From: JAAFHN01 sp031421855
Lineage (GTDB): Bacteria > Pseudomonadota > Gammaproteobacteria > Burkholderiales > Burkholderiaceae_C
Reading direction: 5' to 3'
NCBI GenBank assembly: GCA_031421855.1
Contig: JANOPN010000148.1
Coordinates: forward strand, 1-21,523
Length of the DNA: 21,523 bases
A program made the position numbers and the translations under genes. The notes under the pieces were generated by a model. The model did no database searches and was not told the origin of the DNA. It saw nothing but the letters and a program-made list of their open reading frames with translations. Within the stretch, counting starts at the first letter, position 1; every line of letters starts with the position of its first letter. Shown here piece by piece: positions 1 to 8,385 of the stretch.

Positions 1-898
1 AGTACCGGTTACGCAGCTCGGGCGGAACATCGATGGTCTTAACCAAACGGCCGCTGTCGATTTTTTCTTGTGGGCTGGCAAAAACCATTTGGATCAGTTT
101 GGACCCCAGATTGCGCCGAATGACCGCTTGGTTACCTGCCCGCAACATGGGTTTGTGGACGTAGAACTCGTCGGGGTTGACGGCGCCTTGAACCACGGTC
201 TCGCCAAGGCCGTAGCTTGACGTGATGAAAACCACGTCAGAAAACCCAGATTCGGTGTCAATCGTGAAAATCACGCCAGCGGCCCCGCTGTCGCTTCGCA
301 CCATGCGCTGCACGCCTGCGCTCAGGGCGACGTCGGCGTGTGCAAAGCCTTTGTGAACCCGGTACGAAATTGCACGATCGTTGTAGAGCGACGCGAAAAC
401 CTCTTTGATTTTGTGCAACACCGACTCGATGCCAGTGACGTTTAAAAAGCTCTCTTGTTGCCCCGCGAATGAGGCATCGGGCAGGTCTTCAGCCGTAGCC
501 GAAGAACGCACTGCGAAACTTGCTTGGTCGTTGCCGCCGCTAAGCCGCTCAAACTCACTTCGGATGGCTGCCTCTAAGTCGGCGGCAAAGGGTTGAGCTT
601 CGACCATCGCGCGGATTTTGCTGCCAACTTCTGCCAGCGCGCGAACGTCGTCGGTATTCAGTGCGTCCAGCAGTGCTTTGATTCTTGTATCGAGGCCGTT
701 GTGCGCGAGAAAAAGGCGAAACGCGTGAGCGCTGGTGGCAAAACCAGTCGGCACCCGCACGCCGTTGGAGCCTTGGGTCGGCAGCTGTGAAATCATCTCG
801 CCTAGGCTGGCATTTTTGCCGCCAACCTGCTCGATGTCGGTCATTCTTAGGTGCTCAAACGGTACGACCAGGGCGGTCGCCTCAAACAGCAGTGACAT
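1..898 (-). CDS. ppsA: Phosphoenolpyruvate synthase (N-terminal part, truncated by window edge)
   Basis: Converts pyruvate and ATP to PEP, AMP and phosphate in the cytoplasm, for growth on three-carbon compounds. Reading the minus strand from the ATG at 896-898 gives 299 codons open to the window edge. The visible part is the ATP/pyruvate-binding domain. It shows VGGKNASLGEM near residue 25, AVRSSATAEDLPDASFAGQQ near 128-147, and GLGETVVQGAVNPDEF near 230. The family is usually about 800 residues, so the swivelling phosphohistidine domain and the C-terminal PEP domain lie outside. A GGAG Shine-Dalgarno sits 8 nt before the ATG and supports this start. The gene diverges from ppsR across a 244 bp region (899-1142) that must hold both promoters, though I see no convincing -35/-10 pair there. 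The pairing with its regulator makes the call firm. Confidence 0.95.
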   Translation of the reverse strand, partial: MSLLFEATALVVPFEHLRMTDIEQVGGKNASLGEMISQLPTQGSNGVRVPTGFATSAHAFRLFLAHNGLDTRIKALLDALNTDDVRALAEVGSKIRAMVEAQPFAADLEAAIRSEFERLSGGNDQASFAVRSSATAEDLPDASFAGQQESFLNVTGIESVLHKIKEVFASLYNDRAISYRVHKGFAHADVALSAGVQRMVRSDSGAAGVIFTIDTESGFSDVVFITSSYGLGETVVQGAVNPDEFYVHKPMLRAGNQAVIRRNLGSKLIQMVFASPQEKIDSGRLVKTIDVPPELRNRY

Positions 899-1142
899 GG
901 GGTAGCTCCGAAGGGTTGAAAATTTGATGTACTTGCGCGACACGTCCGCTCGCGGCTGGGCCGCAGGCGGGTGCTTCGTTGTTGTTGCTTAGGGCAGGAC
1001 ATGGCGCGAGGGGAAGGGGGGCTGGTGTTTTGTGGCTCGTGGCGCGCTGTAGATGCATTCTATGGCGTGCGAGTTGCGGCTAACATGCGATCAGCTGACG
1101 CTTCATTGTGTTGGCTGTATCAGCTTACATTGGTTTTTTATC

Positions 1143-1964
1143 ATGCCCAAACGCAGCGTTTTCTTCATCTCCGACGGCACCGGTATCACCGCTGAGACAT
1201 TTGGTAACGCCATCATCGCGCAGTTTGAGATCGCGCCGAGGTTTGTTAGGCTGCCGTTTCTTGACACGATTGACAAGGCGCACCAAGCCGTTCGCCAAAT
1301 AAATGAGGCCTTTGTGCGCGAAGGAAGCCGGCCGATCGTGTTTACCACCTTGGTCAATGAAGAGATTTTGTGGGTGGTTAAAAGCAACTGCCAAGGCATG
1401 GTGTTGGATCTATTTGGCACATTTGTGCAGCCGCTGGAGGCCGAGCTGGGTCAAAAGTCCAACCACCGCGTTGGCCGCTTCTCAGACGCGAGCAAAAGCA
1501 AAGAATACGACGGTCGAATTGAGGCAATCAATTACTCGCTCGCACACGACGACGGCCAAAGCAACCGCGATTTGGCCTCAGCCGACGTGATTTTGGTCGG
1601 CGTGAGCCGAAGCGGTAAGACCCCAACCTCGCTCTATTTAGCCATGCAGCATGGCTTAAAGACGGCTAACTACCCCTTGATACCCGAGGATTTTGAGCGG
1701 CGAGTTTTGCCACCTGCCTTGGTGATGCACAAGAAAAAGCTCTTCGGCCTGACGATTAACCCAGATCGGCTCGCCGAGGTGCGTCACGAGCGCCGCCCAA
1801 ACTCGGTCTACGCGAGCCTGGAAAACTGCCGCTACGAGGTGATGGAGTCAGAAGCCATGATGCGACGTGACGGCATACGCTGGCTGTCAACCACCACGAA
1901 AAGCATCGAAGAGATCGCAACGACCATCTTGCAAGAAATCCGACCCGAGCGGCTGATTTACTGA
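1143..1964 (+). CDS. ppsR: PEP synthase regulatory protein (bifunctional kinase/pyrophosphorylase, DUF299)
   Basis: Predicted to inactivate PEP synthase by ADP-dependent threonine phosphorylation and to reactivate it by phosphate-dependent dephosphorylation (family knowledge). The product is 273 residues, close to the usual 270-280. It begins MPKRSVFFISDGTGITAETF, the conserved family N-terminus. A P-loop GVSRSGKT lies at residues 153-160, followed by PTSLYLA. The conserved NHRVGRFS stretch is near 107-114. An in-frame ATG at 1053 would add 30 residues unlike any family N-terminus, so I chose 1143. Neither start has a clear Shine-Dalgarno. Its target gene ppsA lies divergently next door. No strong terminator follows; the hairpin of the repeat at 2021-2072 is the first structure downstream. 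Confidence 0.95.
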   Translation: MPKRSVFFISDGTGITAETFGNAIIAQFEIAPRFVRLPFLDTIDKAHQAVRQINEAFVREGSRPIVFTTLVNEEILWVVKSNCQGMVLDLFGTFVQPLEAELGQKSNHRVGRFSDASKSKEYDGRIEAINYSLAHDDGQSNRDLASADVILVGVSRSGKTPTSLYLAMQHGLKTANYPLIPEDFERRVLPPALVMHKKKLFGLTINPDRLAEVRHERRPNSVYASLENCRYEVMESEAMMRRDGIRWLSTTTKSIEEIATTILQEIRPERLIY

Positions 1965-2020
1965 CCGAGAGACCGATGTTGGTTCGGGTGAGGGGGCTGA
2001 AAGCTGGGTTGCGAGTGCAA

Positions 2021-2072
2021 TTTGTTTGCTATATTATATGTAGCAACAAACTTAATGAATCCGGTGACCAAG
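2021..2072 (+). repeat. Small palindromic repeat, copy A
   Basis: Member of a dispersed repeat family found in this window. The hairpin is GCTAT (2028-2032), a 7-nt loop attatat, then GTAGC (2040-2044). It is followed by the shared core, which starts TAGCAACAAAC (2041-2051) and ends CGGTGACCAAG. The hairpin arm extends outward as TTTG/CAAA with one bulged T. The 30-base core differs from copy C at only one position. It lies in the 285 bp gap 1965-2249 between ppsR and the macroglobulin gene, 177 bp before the proposed start. The frame across it happens to be open and continuous with the macroglobulin gene. I see nothing else convincing in the rest of the gap. An alternative role is a weak terminator for ppsR. 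Confidence 0.85.
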
Positions 2073-2233
2073 TGCCAGAAAACCGATAAATTTTCAGATT
2101 TGGATCCGTTTTCGTGCATTTCGGCTGTGTTGCGCCGCCAGCTTGCTGGTCTGCATCGATGTCACATCCCGGACGCTATCATCAACTTGGCGGCGATTGG
2201 CGAAGCGGTTCGATACAGAACACCAATTGGTTT

Positions 2234-2238
2234 GAGGA
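2234..2238 (+). promoter_or_regulatory. Candidate ribosome-binding site of the macroglobulin gene
   Basis: GAGGA lies 11 nt before the ATG at 2250. The spacing is slightly long. It is the best Shine-Dalgarno in the upstream open frame and helps to choose this start over the TTG at 2022 inside the repeat. Confidence 0.5.
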
Positions 2239-2249
2239 ACGGGCATCAC

Positions 2250-5200
2250 ATGATTCAGCTTTTCAACTCACGCTTGGCAAGTGCCAGCGCGGTAATGTTT
2301 GCGTTGTTGGGTCGTGTGTGTGGATGGCTTTCTCCTGGCTTGATGTGGATGCTCAGGGTGAGTTTTGGCTCGTGGCGTGCCCCCGCTTGGATGCACAAAG
2401 TCGGCGCGGGCATCGCTTGGGTGGGTGGGCAAATTCAGCGCAGGCTGGCCAGTTTGGCGCTGATTGCGCTGCTGGGGCTTGGTGCGGCGGCGCTTTGGCC
2501 GCTGGTTCAAAAATGGACCCGCGGGCTGACCCCCGATAAGCCGCTCGTGGTGCTTGCAAGTGCCAGTGTTACCGCCCCTGGGCGAACTGTGGTTGAGCTT
2601 GATGGCTCGCCCAACCCAGCCGTGATCAACTTCAACAAGTCTGTGGCACCCATTGCCTTGGTTGGCAAAGAGGCCCTAGACATCACGTTGGAGCCAGCCA
2701 CGCCCGGGCGTTGGACTTGGACTGACCCAAGTCGACTGGAGTTCAAGCCCGTTGCGGACTGGCCTGTGGGGCAGGCTTACAAGGTCAAACTCGGTGGCAA
2801 AGCGCTTGCGCCAAATGTTGAGGTCAATAAGAGCAGCTTTGAATTCAGCTCGCCCCTGTTCAGCGCTCAGTTTGACAATGCGGAGTTTTATCAAGACCCG
2901 GTGCAAGCCAATTTGCGACGAGTGGTTTTTGCGGTTCGATTCAGTCACCCGGTCAACACGGCCGAGTTTGAGAAGCGTCTGTCGATGCACTACGAAGATG
3001 CATGCAACAAGGTGGTCGGGGTCGTGGCCGCTTTGGGCCTGGGTGGTTGCGCCAACGAAAAGTTCAGCATCAGCTACGACAAATACAAGGTGCTGGCCAC
3101 CGTGCAGTCTGACGCACTGGCCATACCAAAGGACACACGGGCGATGACGCTCAAGCTGGCTTTGGGCATGACGGCGCAGCGCGGCGGGCCTAGCACGCCC
3201 AGCGAAGTGCAGCAAAACGTTGAAGTTCCGGGACTCTTTACTGCGCAGATCAAATCGGTTGAGGCGGGCATCGTCACCAACGACGCGGGCGAGCCCGAGC
3301 ACGTTTTGCACGTCTCAGCGTCGATGGCAGTGCACGAGCGGGAGTTGGGGCGGGTGGTACAGGCTTGGTTGTTGCCGACTACAAAATTGGCCGCATCCAA
3401 AAGCGAAGCAGACAGCACAGAAGAAAAGTTTGACTGGACGGCGCAGCCCGAAGCGATCACAGATGCCGTTTTGAAGCGGGCGACGCGGCTGAATTTGCAG
3501 GCCATCGCAGCCGAGCGCGAGGTGATCGACTCGCTGAGCTTTCGCATGCCGCAAGCTGAAGGCGGCAGGCATTTGCTGGTACGGGTAGCCAACGGCATGA
3601 AGACGCATGGTGGCTATCAGTTGGGTGCTCCCCGGCAAGATGTTTTGTTGCTCAAGAGCTTTGCACCTGAGCTGGCCATCATGAGCCGGGGCTCGCTGCT
3701 GGCCTTGTCGGGCGAGAAAAAGCTGCCTGTTTTGGTGCGCGACTTACCCGGCATTCGGGTTGAAATTGGTCGCTTGCTGCCCCAGCAATTGCAGCATTTG
3801 GTTACGCAGTCACAAGGCGAGTTTGCAAAGCCTGAGTTTTACAAAGGCATCACGCCAGACCACCTGACTGAGAGATTTGAGAAGACCGTCACCTTGGCCC
3901 TGAGGCCAGGCAAGGCGCACTACGAAACCGTGGACTTTGGAAAATACTTGCAAGCTGACGTCTCCGACCGGCGCGGGGTGTTTTTGCTGTCTGTGACGGG
4001 TTTTGACCCCAAAGCCAAGCTGGGCGACGCAAAAGAAGATGCAGAAACCCCGCAGCAACGCGATCAAAACGAAAACCGGGACTACGAAGAAGGAGACATC
4101 AACCCAGAAGAGCGCGCTGCAGCCCTGTTGAAAACTGACAAACGGCTCGTGCTGGTCACCGATATTGGGATTTTGGTCAAAAAAGGCCTTGATGGCAGCC
4201 GCGACGTGTTTGTGCAAAGCATTGCGACAGGCCTACCGGTTGCGTCGGCCGGCGTCGAGGTGTGGGCGCGCAACGGATCGGTGGTGCAGTCGGTGATCAC
4301 CGATGCCTCGGGTCGGGTTCGCCTGCCCAATCTGGGCGCGTTTCAGCGCGAGCGACTCCCAGTGGTGTTGGTCGTGCGCAAAGCGGGTGATTTGAGCTTC
4401 TTGCCCTTCAACCGCAGTGACCGAAGCCTCGATGTGTCGCGCTTTGATGTGGGTGGCCTGCGAAGCGCGGGTGTGCCCAACCAGATGACCGCCTATGTCT
4501 TCAGTGACCGTGGCATGTACCGGCCTGGCGACACGATGAATGTTGCCATGGTGGTTAAAGCGGGCAATTGGGGCGTGTCGCTCAAAGACATGCCAGTCGA
4601 TGTTGAAATCACTGACGCGCGGGGCTTGAGCGTGCGCCGAGAGACTTTGCGCTTGGGGCCGGGAGGAGCGGCTGAGTTGCAACATACCACGCAAGACTCA
4701 TCACCTACTGGCAACTATGCCGTCAATTTGTACCTTCCGCGAAGCAGCACACCCGGCACGCCCGATGCGCCCGCTTTGTTGCTGGGTTCTACCAATGTGA
4801 AGGTGCAAGAGTTTTTGCCTGATCGCACCAAAGTCGTTGCACGCCTGAGCACCGAGACTTTGGAAGGCTGGGTCAAGCCCAAAGACCTCAAAGCCAGCAT
4901 CAACGTGCAAAACCTCTTTGGGACGCCTGCCCAAAACCGCGTGGTTGAAGGTGTGCTGACGCTGGCACCCGCTTACCCAAGCTTTCGCAGCCACGCGGAC
5001 TACAGTTTTTACGATCCCATGCGCGCCAAAGACAAACAAACCGACGAGATGGGCAAGTTGCAAACCAATGACAAGGGCGATGTGGAGTTTGACCTGCGCT
5101 TGCAGCGTTTTGCGGCTGCCACCTACCAAGCCCATGTGTTGGTGCGGGCGTTCGAGCCCGAGGGCGGCCGCAGCGTGTCGGCAGAGGCCCAGAGTTTGGT

Positions 5201-8200
5201 GAGTGACCTTGATTATTTGGTGGGTGTGAAGTCCGGTGGTGACACCAGCTACATGAGTAAGGGCTCTGTGCAAAGCGCCAGTTTGATAGCGATTGATCCC
5301 AGCGCAAAACGTACCGCCGTGGCGAACCTAAAGCTGCAACGCGTCGAGCGCAAGTCGCTTTCGGTGCTCATCAAGCAAACCAATGGTTTGTATCGCTACG
5401 AGTCGCGCCGCAAGGAGGTCTTGCTTGATGAGAAGCCGTTGTCAATCGCTGCCGCGGGCACCACCTTGGCGCTGAACACGCAGGCCCCAGGCAACTTTGC
5501 CTATGTGGTACGCAATGCCGACGGACTGGAGATGAACCGGCTTGAGTACAGCGTGGCTGGCACTGCCAATCTCACCCGAAGCATGGACCGCAACGCCGAG
5601 CTTCAATTGACGCTGAACAAAAAGGATTACACCCCAGGCGACGACATCGAAGTCAACATCCGCGCGCCCTATGTCGGTGCGGGCTTGATTACGATTGAGC
5701 GCGACAAGGTGTACAGCCACACATGGTTCAAGACCGACACCACCGCATCGGTACAAAAAATCACCTTACCCAAGGACTTTGAAGGCACGGGCTATGTCAG
5801 CGTGCATTTCACACGAGATCTGGCCTCGGATGAGATCTACACCAGCCCTTTGAGTCACGGCGTGGTGCCCTTTGCAACCAGCCTGTCTAGGCGCAGCGCC
5901 AACATCACGTTGACAAGCTCAGCCTTGGTCAAGCCCGGCCAGGCCGTGAGCATGAAGCTGGTGAGCGACAAGCCCACACGTGCCGTGGTGTTTGCAGTTG
6001 ATGAGGGCATCTTGCAAGTCGCCCGCTACAAAACCCCGGATCTGCTCAAGCACTTCTTTCAAAAGCGCGCACTGGAAGTCAATAGCCTTCAAACGCTCGA
6101 CATGATCTTGCCGGAGTTCAAAAAGCTCATGCAGGGCGCAGCGCCCGGCGGTGACGGCGAGGGCGAGTCGGGCAAGCACCTGAATCCGTTCAAGCACAAA
6201 CGTGACAAACCGGTGGTGTTTTGGTCAGGCTTGGTGGATGTGAACGGCAGCAAGGAATTCAGCTACACGGTGCCGGAGAGTTTCAACGGCAGCCTGCGTG
6301 TGATGGCTGTCACTGTCAATGACGACATGGTCGGAGCCCGAAGCAGCAAAACCTTGGTGCGCGGCCACATGGTGATTTTGCCCAACGTGCCTGTGGCGCT
6401 GGCACCCGGCGACACGGTAGAAGTGGGCGTGGGCTTGGCCAACAACATCCTGGGTTCAGGCAAGGAGGCCCCAATTGCCTTGACCTTGAGCGTCACGGGC
6501 GGTTTGGAAATCATTGGAAGCGCCCAGCAAACCCTGAAAACCCATGAAAAAGGCGAATCGGCAACACGCTACCAAATTCGTGCCAAAGCAGGCCCACAGG
6601 CGCAGCTGGGGTCAGCCAGTGTGGTGTTCGTGGCGCAATACAAAAACAGCACGGCTCGCCTGTCCACCGACGTCAGCGTGCGCCCTGCATCGCCGCTGGT
6701 CACCATGGTTCAGGCCGGTAGCTTTCAGGGGCAGGGCGAACTCACCGCCCAGGGCGACTTCTACCCGAACTTTCACAAAAGCGATGTGGCCATCTCGGCT
6801 GCGCCGTGGGCTTTTGCGTCTGGGTTGATGCAGTACTTGGAGGCTTATCCGCACGGATGCACCGAGCAAATCACCAGCCAGACGTTCCCAAGCATTTTGT
6901 TGTCCGGCCGAACTGAGCTGGCGCTTGAGCTGAACAAACGGGGGGACAGCAAGGATGCCAAGGATGGGAAGGCCGCTGAACGAGATCCGCAAAAACTTGC
7001 CCAAGCAACCCTGCGGCGCTACTTGGTGCAATTGCGTTCAAGGCAAACAGCCGACGGTGGATTCGCGCTGTGGCCTGGTGGCTCAAGCGACCCGTTTGCG
7101 ACAACCTATGCATTGCACCTGTTGTTAGAGGCCAATGATCGCAAGCTCGGCGTGCCACAAGACTTGCTGCAAAAGGCCAACACCTACTTGCAAAATTGGG
7201 TGGGTCAAAACGACGCCAGCCAGTTCAATTGGCGCACGCGCACCCAAGCGGCGTATTTGTTGACTCGCCAAGGCGTCATGCTGCCAAGCGCGCTGGCCAA
7301 CATGCGTGAGGCCTGGCGAAAAGGCCAGATTGGCTGGCAAAGCGATTTGGGTGCAGTCTGGCTGGCGGCCAGCTACACCTTGCTTAAACAAGACGTTGTC
7401 GCCAATGAGCTCATCCAACTCGCATGGGCCGATTTGCTGGAGCGCACCGCCAAAAAAACGCGGCGCAACACCTGGGACCACTACTACGACCCCATCGTTC
7501 ATGACAGCATGCTGGTGCACCTAGTGGCCAAGCACTTTCCTCAGCGGCTCAAAGCACTGCCCGTAGCGGTGTGGACGCGCACCGCAGATCAGCTCAAAGA
7601 CGGCTGGTACAACAGTTTGTCGTCGGCGGCGATGCTGCTTTCGATTGATGCGCACTACAACGTGGTCAATGAAAACACTCAGGGCAAGCTGGCTGCGACC
7701 GCGTTCGATAAACAAGGAGCTGCAAGTGCGCTGGCCTTTGGGCCGCTGCTGCCGCTGGCCAGAGCCAATGTGGCGGTCAGCACAGCCAAATTGCGGTTGA
7801 CCAATTCGGGAGACTTTCCGCTCTTTTACTCATGGGCAGAGCAGGGTTACGAGCGCAGCGTGCCCGGCGTGGCGACCAGCCAAGGCATGGAGGTCTTTCA
7901 TGAAGTCATCAATGGCAAGGGCGACACCGTCGCAGAAGTCGCGCTTGGCGAAGAGGTGTTTGTGCGCGTGCGCGTGCGCAGCCTGAACCAGCAAACTGTT
8001 GCCAATGTGGCGCTGGTGGACGTGCTCCCCGGCGGTCTTGAGCCCGTGTTGCAAACAGCCAGTGACGAGCCCCAAGCTGGTGCAGGTGGTGTGGGCGGTG
8101 CATCGCCAACCAATGCGCCCATGTGGCAGCGCCGTTTAGGCAACCGTGGAAGTTGGGGCGTGAGCTATGCCGATGTGCGCGAGGATCGGGTGGTTTTCTA

Positions 8201-8360
8201 CGGCGACATCGGCCCTAATTTGCAAGAGGTCACCTACAAGGTGCGGGCAACCAACATCGGTGACTTTGTGGTGCCTGCTGCTTATGGTGAAGCCATGTAC
8301 GACCGGCGCATTTACGCCCGCTCGGCGGGTGCAAAGTTCAAGGTGATTGCTGCCAAGTAG
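2250..8360 (+). CDS. Bacterial alpha-2-macroglobulin (YfhM-like) with thioester, membrane-anchored
   Basis: A giant periplasmic protease trap of 2036 residues; by family knowledge the thioester covalently captures attacking proteases. An intact CTEQ motif (YPHGCTEQIT) places the thioester Cys at residue 1537 and its Gln at 1540. Upstream are macroglobulin-type beta domains, including YVFSDRGMYRPGD. A stretch rich in G, E and K at about 1283-1315 sits where the protease bait region is expected, and VVFAVDEGIL precedes it. The N-terminus has no lipobox. Instead it has about 65 residues and then one hydrophobic helix (about 66-86), so I infer an inner-membrane anchor rather than the lipid anchor of E. 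coli YfhM. The open frame extends upstream to a TTG at 2022 inside repeat A, but the ATG at 2250 has GAGGA before it. Starts at 2295 or 2342 remain possible. The gene is paired with pbpC 25 bp downstream. Confidence 0.92.
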   Translation: MIQLFNSRLASASAVMFALLGRVCGWLSPGLMWMLRVSFGSWRAPAWMHKVGAGIAWVGGQIQRRLASLALIALLGLGAAALWPLVQKWTRGLTPDKPLVVLASASVTAPGRTVVELDGSPNPAVINFNKSVAPIALVGKEALDITLEPATPGRWTWTDPSRLEFKPVADWPVGQAYKVKLGGKALAPNVEVNKSSFEFSSPLFSAQFDNAEFYQDPVQANLRRVVFAVRFSHPVNTAEFEKRLSMHYEDACNKVVGVVAALGLGGCANEKFSISYDKYKVLATVQSDALAIPKDTRAMTLKLALGMTAQRGGPSTPSEVQQNVEVPGLFTAQIKSVEAGIVTNDAGEPEHVLHVSASMAVHERELGRVVQAWLLPTTKLAASKSEADSTEEKFDWTAQPEAITDAVLKRATRLNLQAIAAEREVIDSLSFRMPQAEGGRHLLVRVANGMKTHGGYQLGAPRQDVLLLKSFAPELAIMSRGSLLALSGEKKLPVLVRDLPGIRVEIGRLLPQQLQHLVTQSQGEFAKPEFYKGITPDHLTERFEKTVTLALRPGKAHYETVDFGKYLQADVSDRRGVFLLSVTGFDPKAKLGDAKEDAETPQQRDQNENRDYEEGDINPEERAAALLKTDKRLVLVTDIGILVKKGLDGSRDVFVQSIATGLPVASAGVEVWARNGSVVQSVITDASGRVRLPNLGAFQRERLPVVLVVRKAGDLSFLPFNRSDRSLDVSRFDVGGLRSAGVPNQMTAYVFSDRGMYRPGDTMNVAMVVKAGNWGVSLKDMPVDVEITDARGLSVRRETLRLGPGGAAELQHTTQDSSPTGNYAVNLYLPRSSTPGTPDAPALLLGSTNVKVQEFLPDRTKVVARLSTETLEGWVKPKDLKASINVQNLFGTPAQNRVVEGVLTLAPAYPSFRSHADYSFYDPMRAKDKQTDEMGKLQTNDKGDVEFDLRLQRFAAATYQAHVLVRAFEPEGGRSVSAEAQSLVSDLDYLVGVKSGGDTSYMSKGSVQSASLIAIDPSAKRTAVANLKLQRVERKSLSVLIKQTNGLYRYESRRKEVLLDEKPLSIAAAGTTLALNTQAPGNFAYVVRNADGLEMNRLEYSVAGTANLTRSMDRNAELQLTLNKKDYTPGDDIEVNIRAPYVGAGLITIERDKVYSHTWFKTDTTASVQKITLPKDFEGTGYVSVHFTRDLASDEIYTSPLSHGVVPFATSLSRRSANITLTSSALVKPGQAVSMKLVSDKPTRAVVFAVDEGILQVARYKTPDLLKHFFQKRALEVNSLQTLDMILPEFKKLMQGAAPGGDGEGESGKHLNPFKHKRDKPVVFWSGLVDVNGSKEFSYTVPESFNGSLRVMAVTVNDDMVGARSSKTLVRGHMVILPNVPVALAPGDTVEVGVGLANNILGSGKEAPIALTLSVTGGLEIIGSAQQTLKTHEKGESATRYQIRAKAGPQAQLGSASVVFVAQYKNSTARLSTDVSVRPASPLVTMVQAGSFQGQGELTAQGDFYPNFHKSDVAISAAPWAFASGLMQYLEAYPHGCTEQITSQTFPSILLSGRTELALELNKRGDSKDAKDGKAAERDPQKLAQATLRRYLVQLRSRQTADGGFALWPGGSSDPFATTYALHLLLEANDRKLGVPQDLLQKANTYLQNWVGQNDASQFNWRTRTQAAYLLTRQGVMLPSALANMREAWRKGQIGWQSDLGAVWLAASYTLLKQDVVANELIQLAWADLLERTAKKTRRNTWDHYYDPIVHDSMLVHLVAKHFPQRLKALPVAVWTRTADQLKDGWYNSLSSAAMLLSIDAHYNVVNENTQGKLAATAFDKQGAASALAFGPLLPLARANVAVSTAKLRLTNSGDFPLFYSWAEQGYERSVPGVATSQGMEVFHEVINGKGDTVAEVALGEEVFVRVRVRSLNQQTVANVALVDVLPGGLEPVLQTASDEPQAGAGGVGGASPTNAPMWQRRLGNRGSWGVSYADVREDRVVFYGDIGPNLQEVTYKVRATNIGDFVVPAAYGEAMYDRRIYARSAGAKFKVIAAK

Positions 8361-8385
8361 CGTGATCAAAATCCAAACGCGAGCC

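Noticed and set aside
1053..1142. Upstream ATG extending ppsR by 30 codons.
   Set aside because: The family starts with the MPKR...SDGTG segment at 1143, and the extra residues have no similarity or ribosome-binding site.
899..1142. Divergent ppsA-ppsR promoter region.
   Set aside because: It must contain promoters, but I could not find a -35/-10 pair good enough to place either one. A short ATCAGCT direct repeat there is probably chance.
2676..3311. Minus-strand open frame of 211 codons opposite the macroglobulin gene.
   Set aside because: It is antisense to a strongly supported coding region and has no family signature or ribosome-binding site.
4154..4178. GGTCACCGATATTGGGATTT resembles the start of the repeat core.
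   Set aside because: The similarity stops after about 20 bases and there is no GCTAC/GTAGC hairpin. The encoded VLVTDIG looks like a normal macroglobulin segment, so chance is the simpler explanation.
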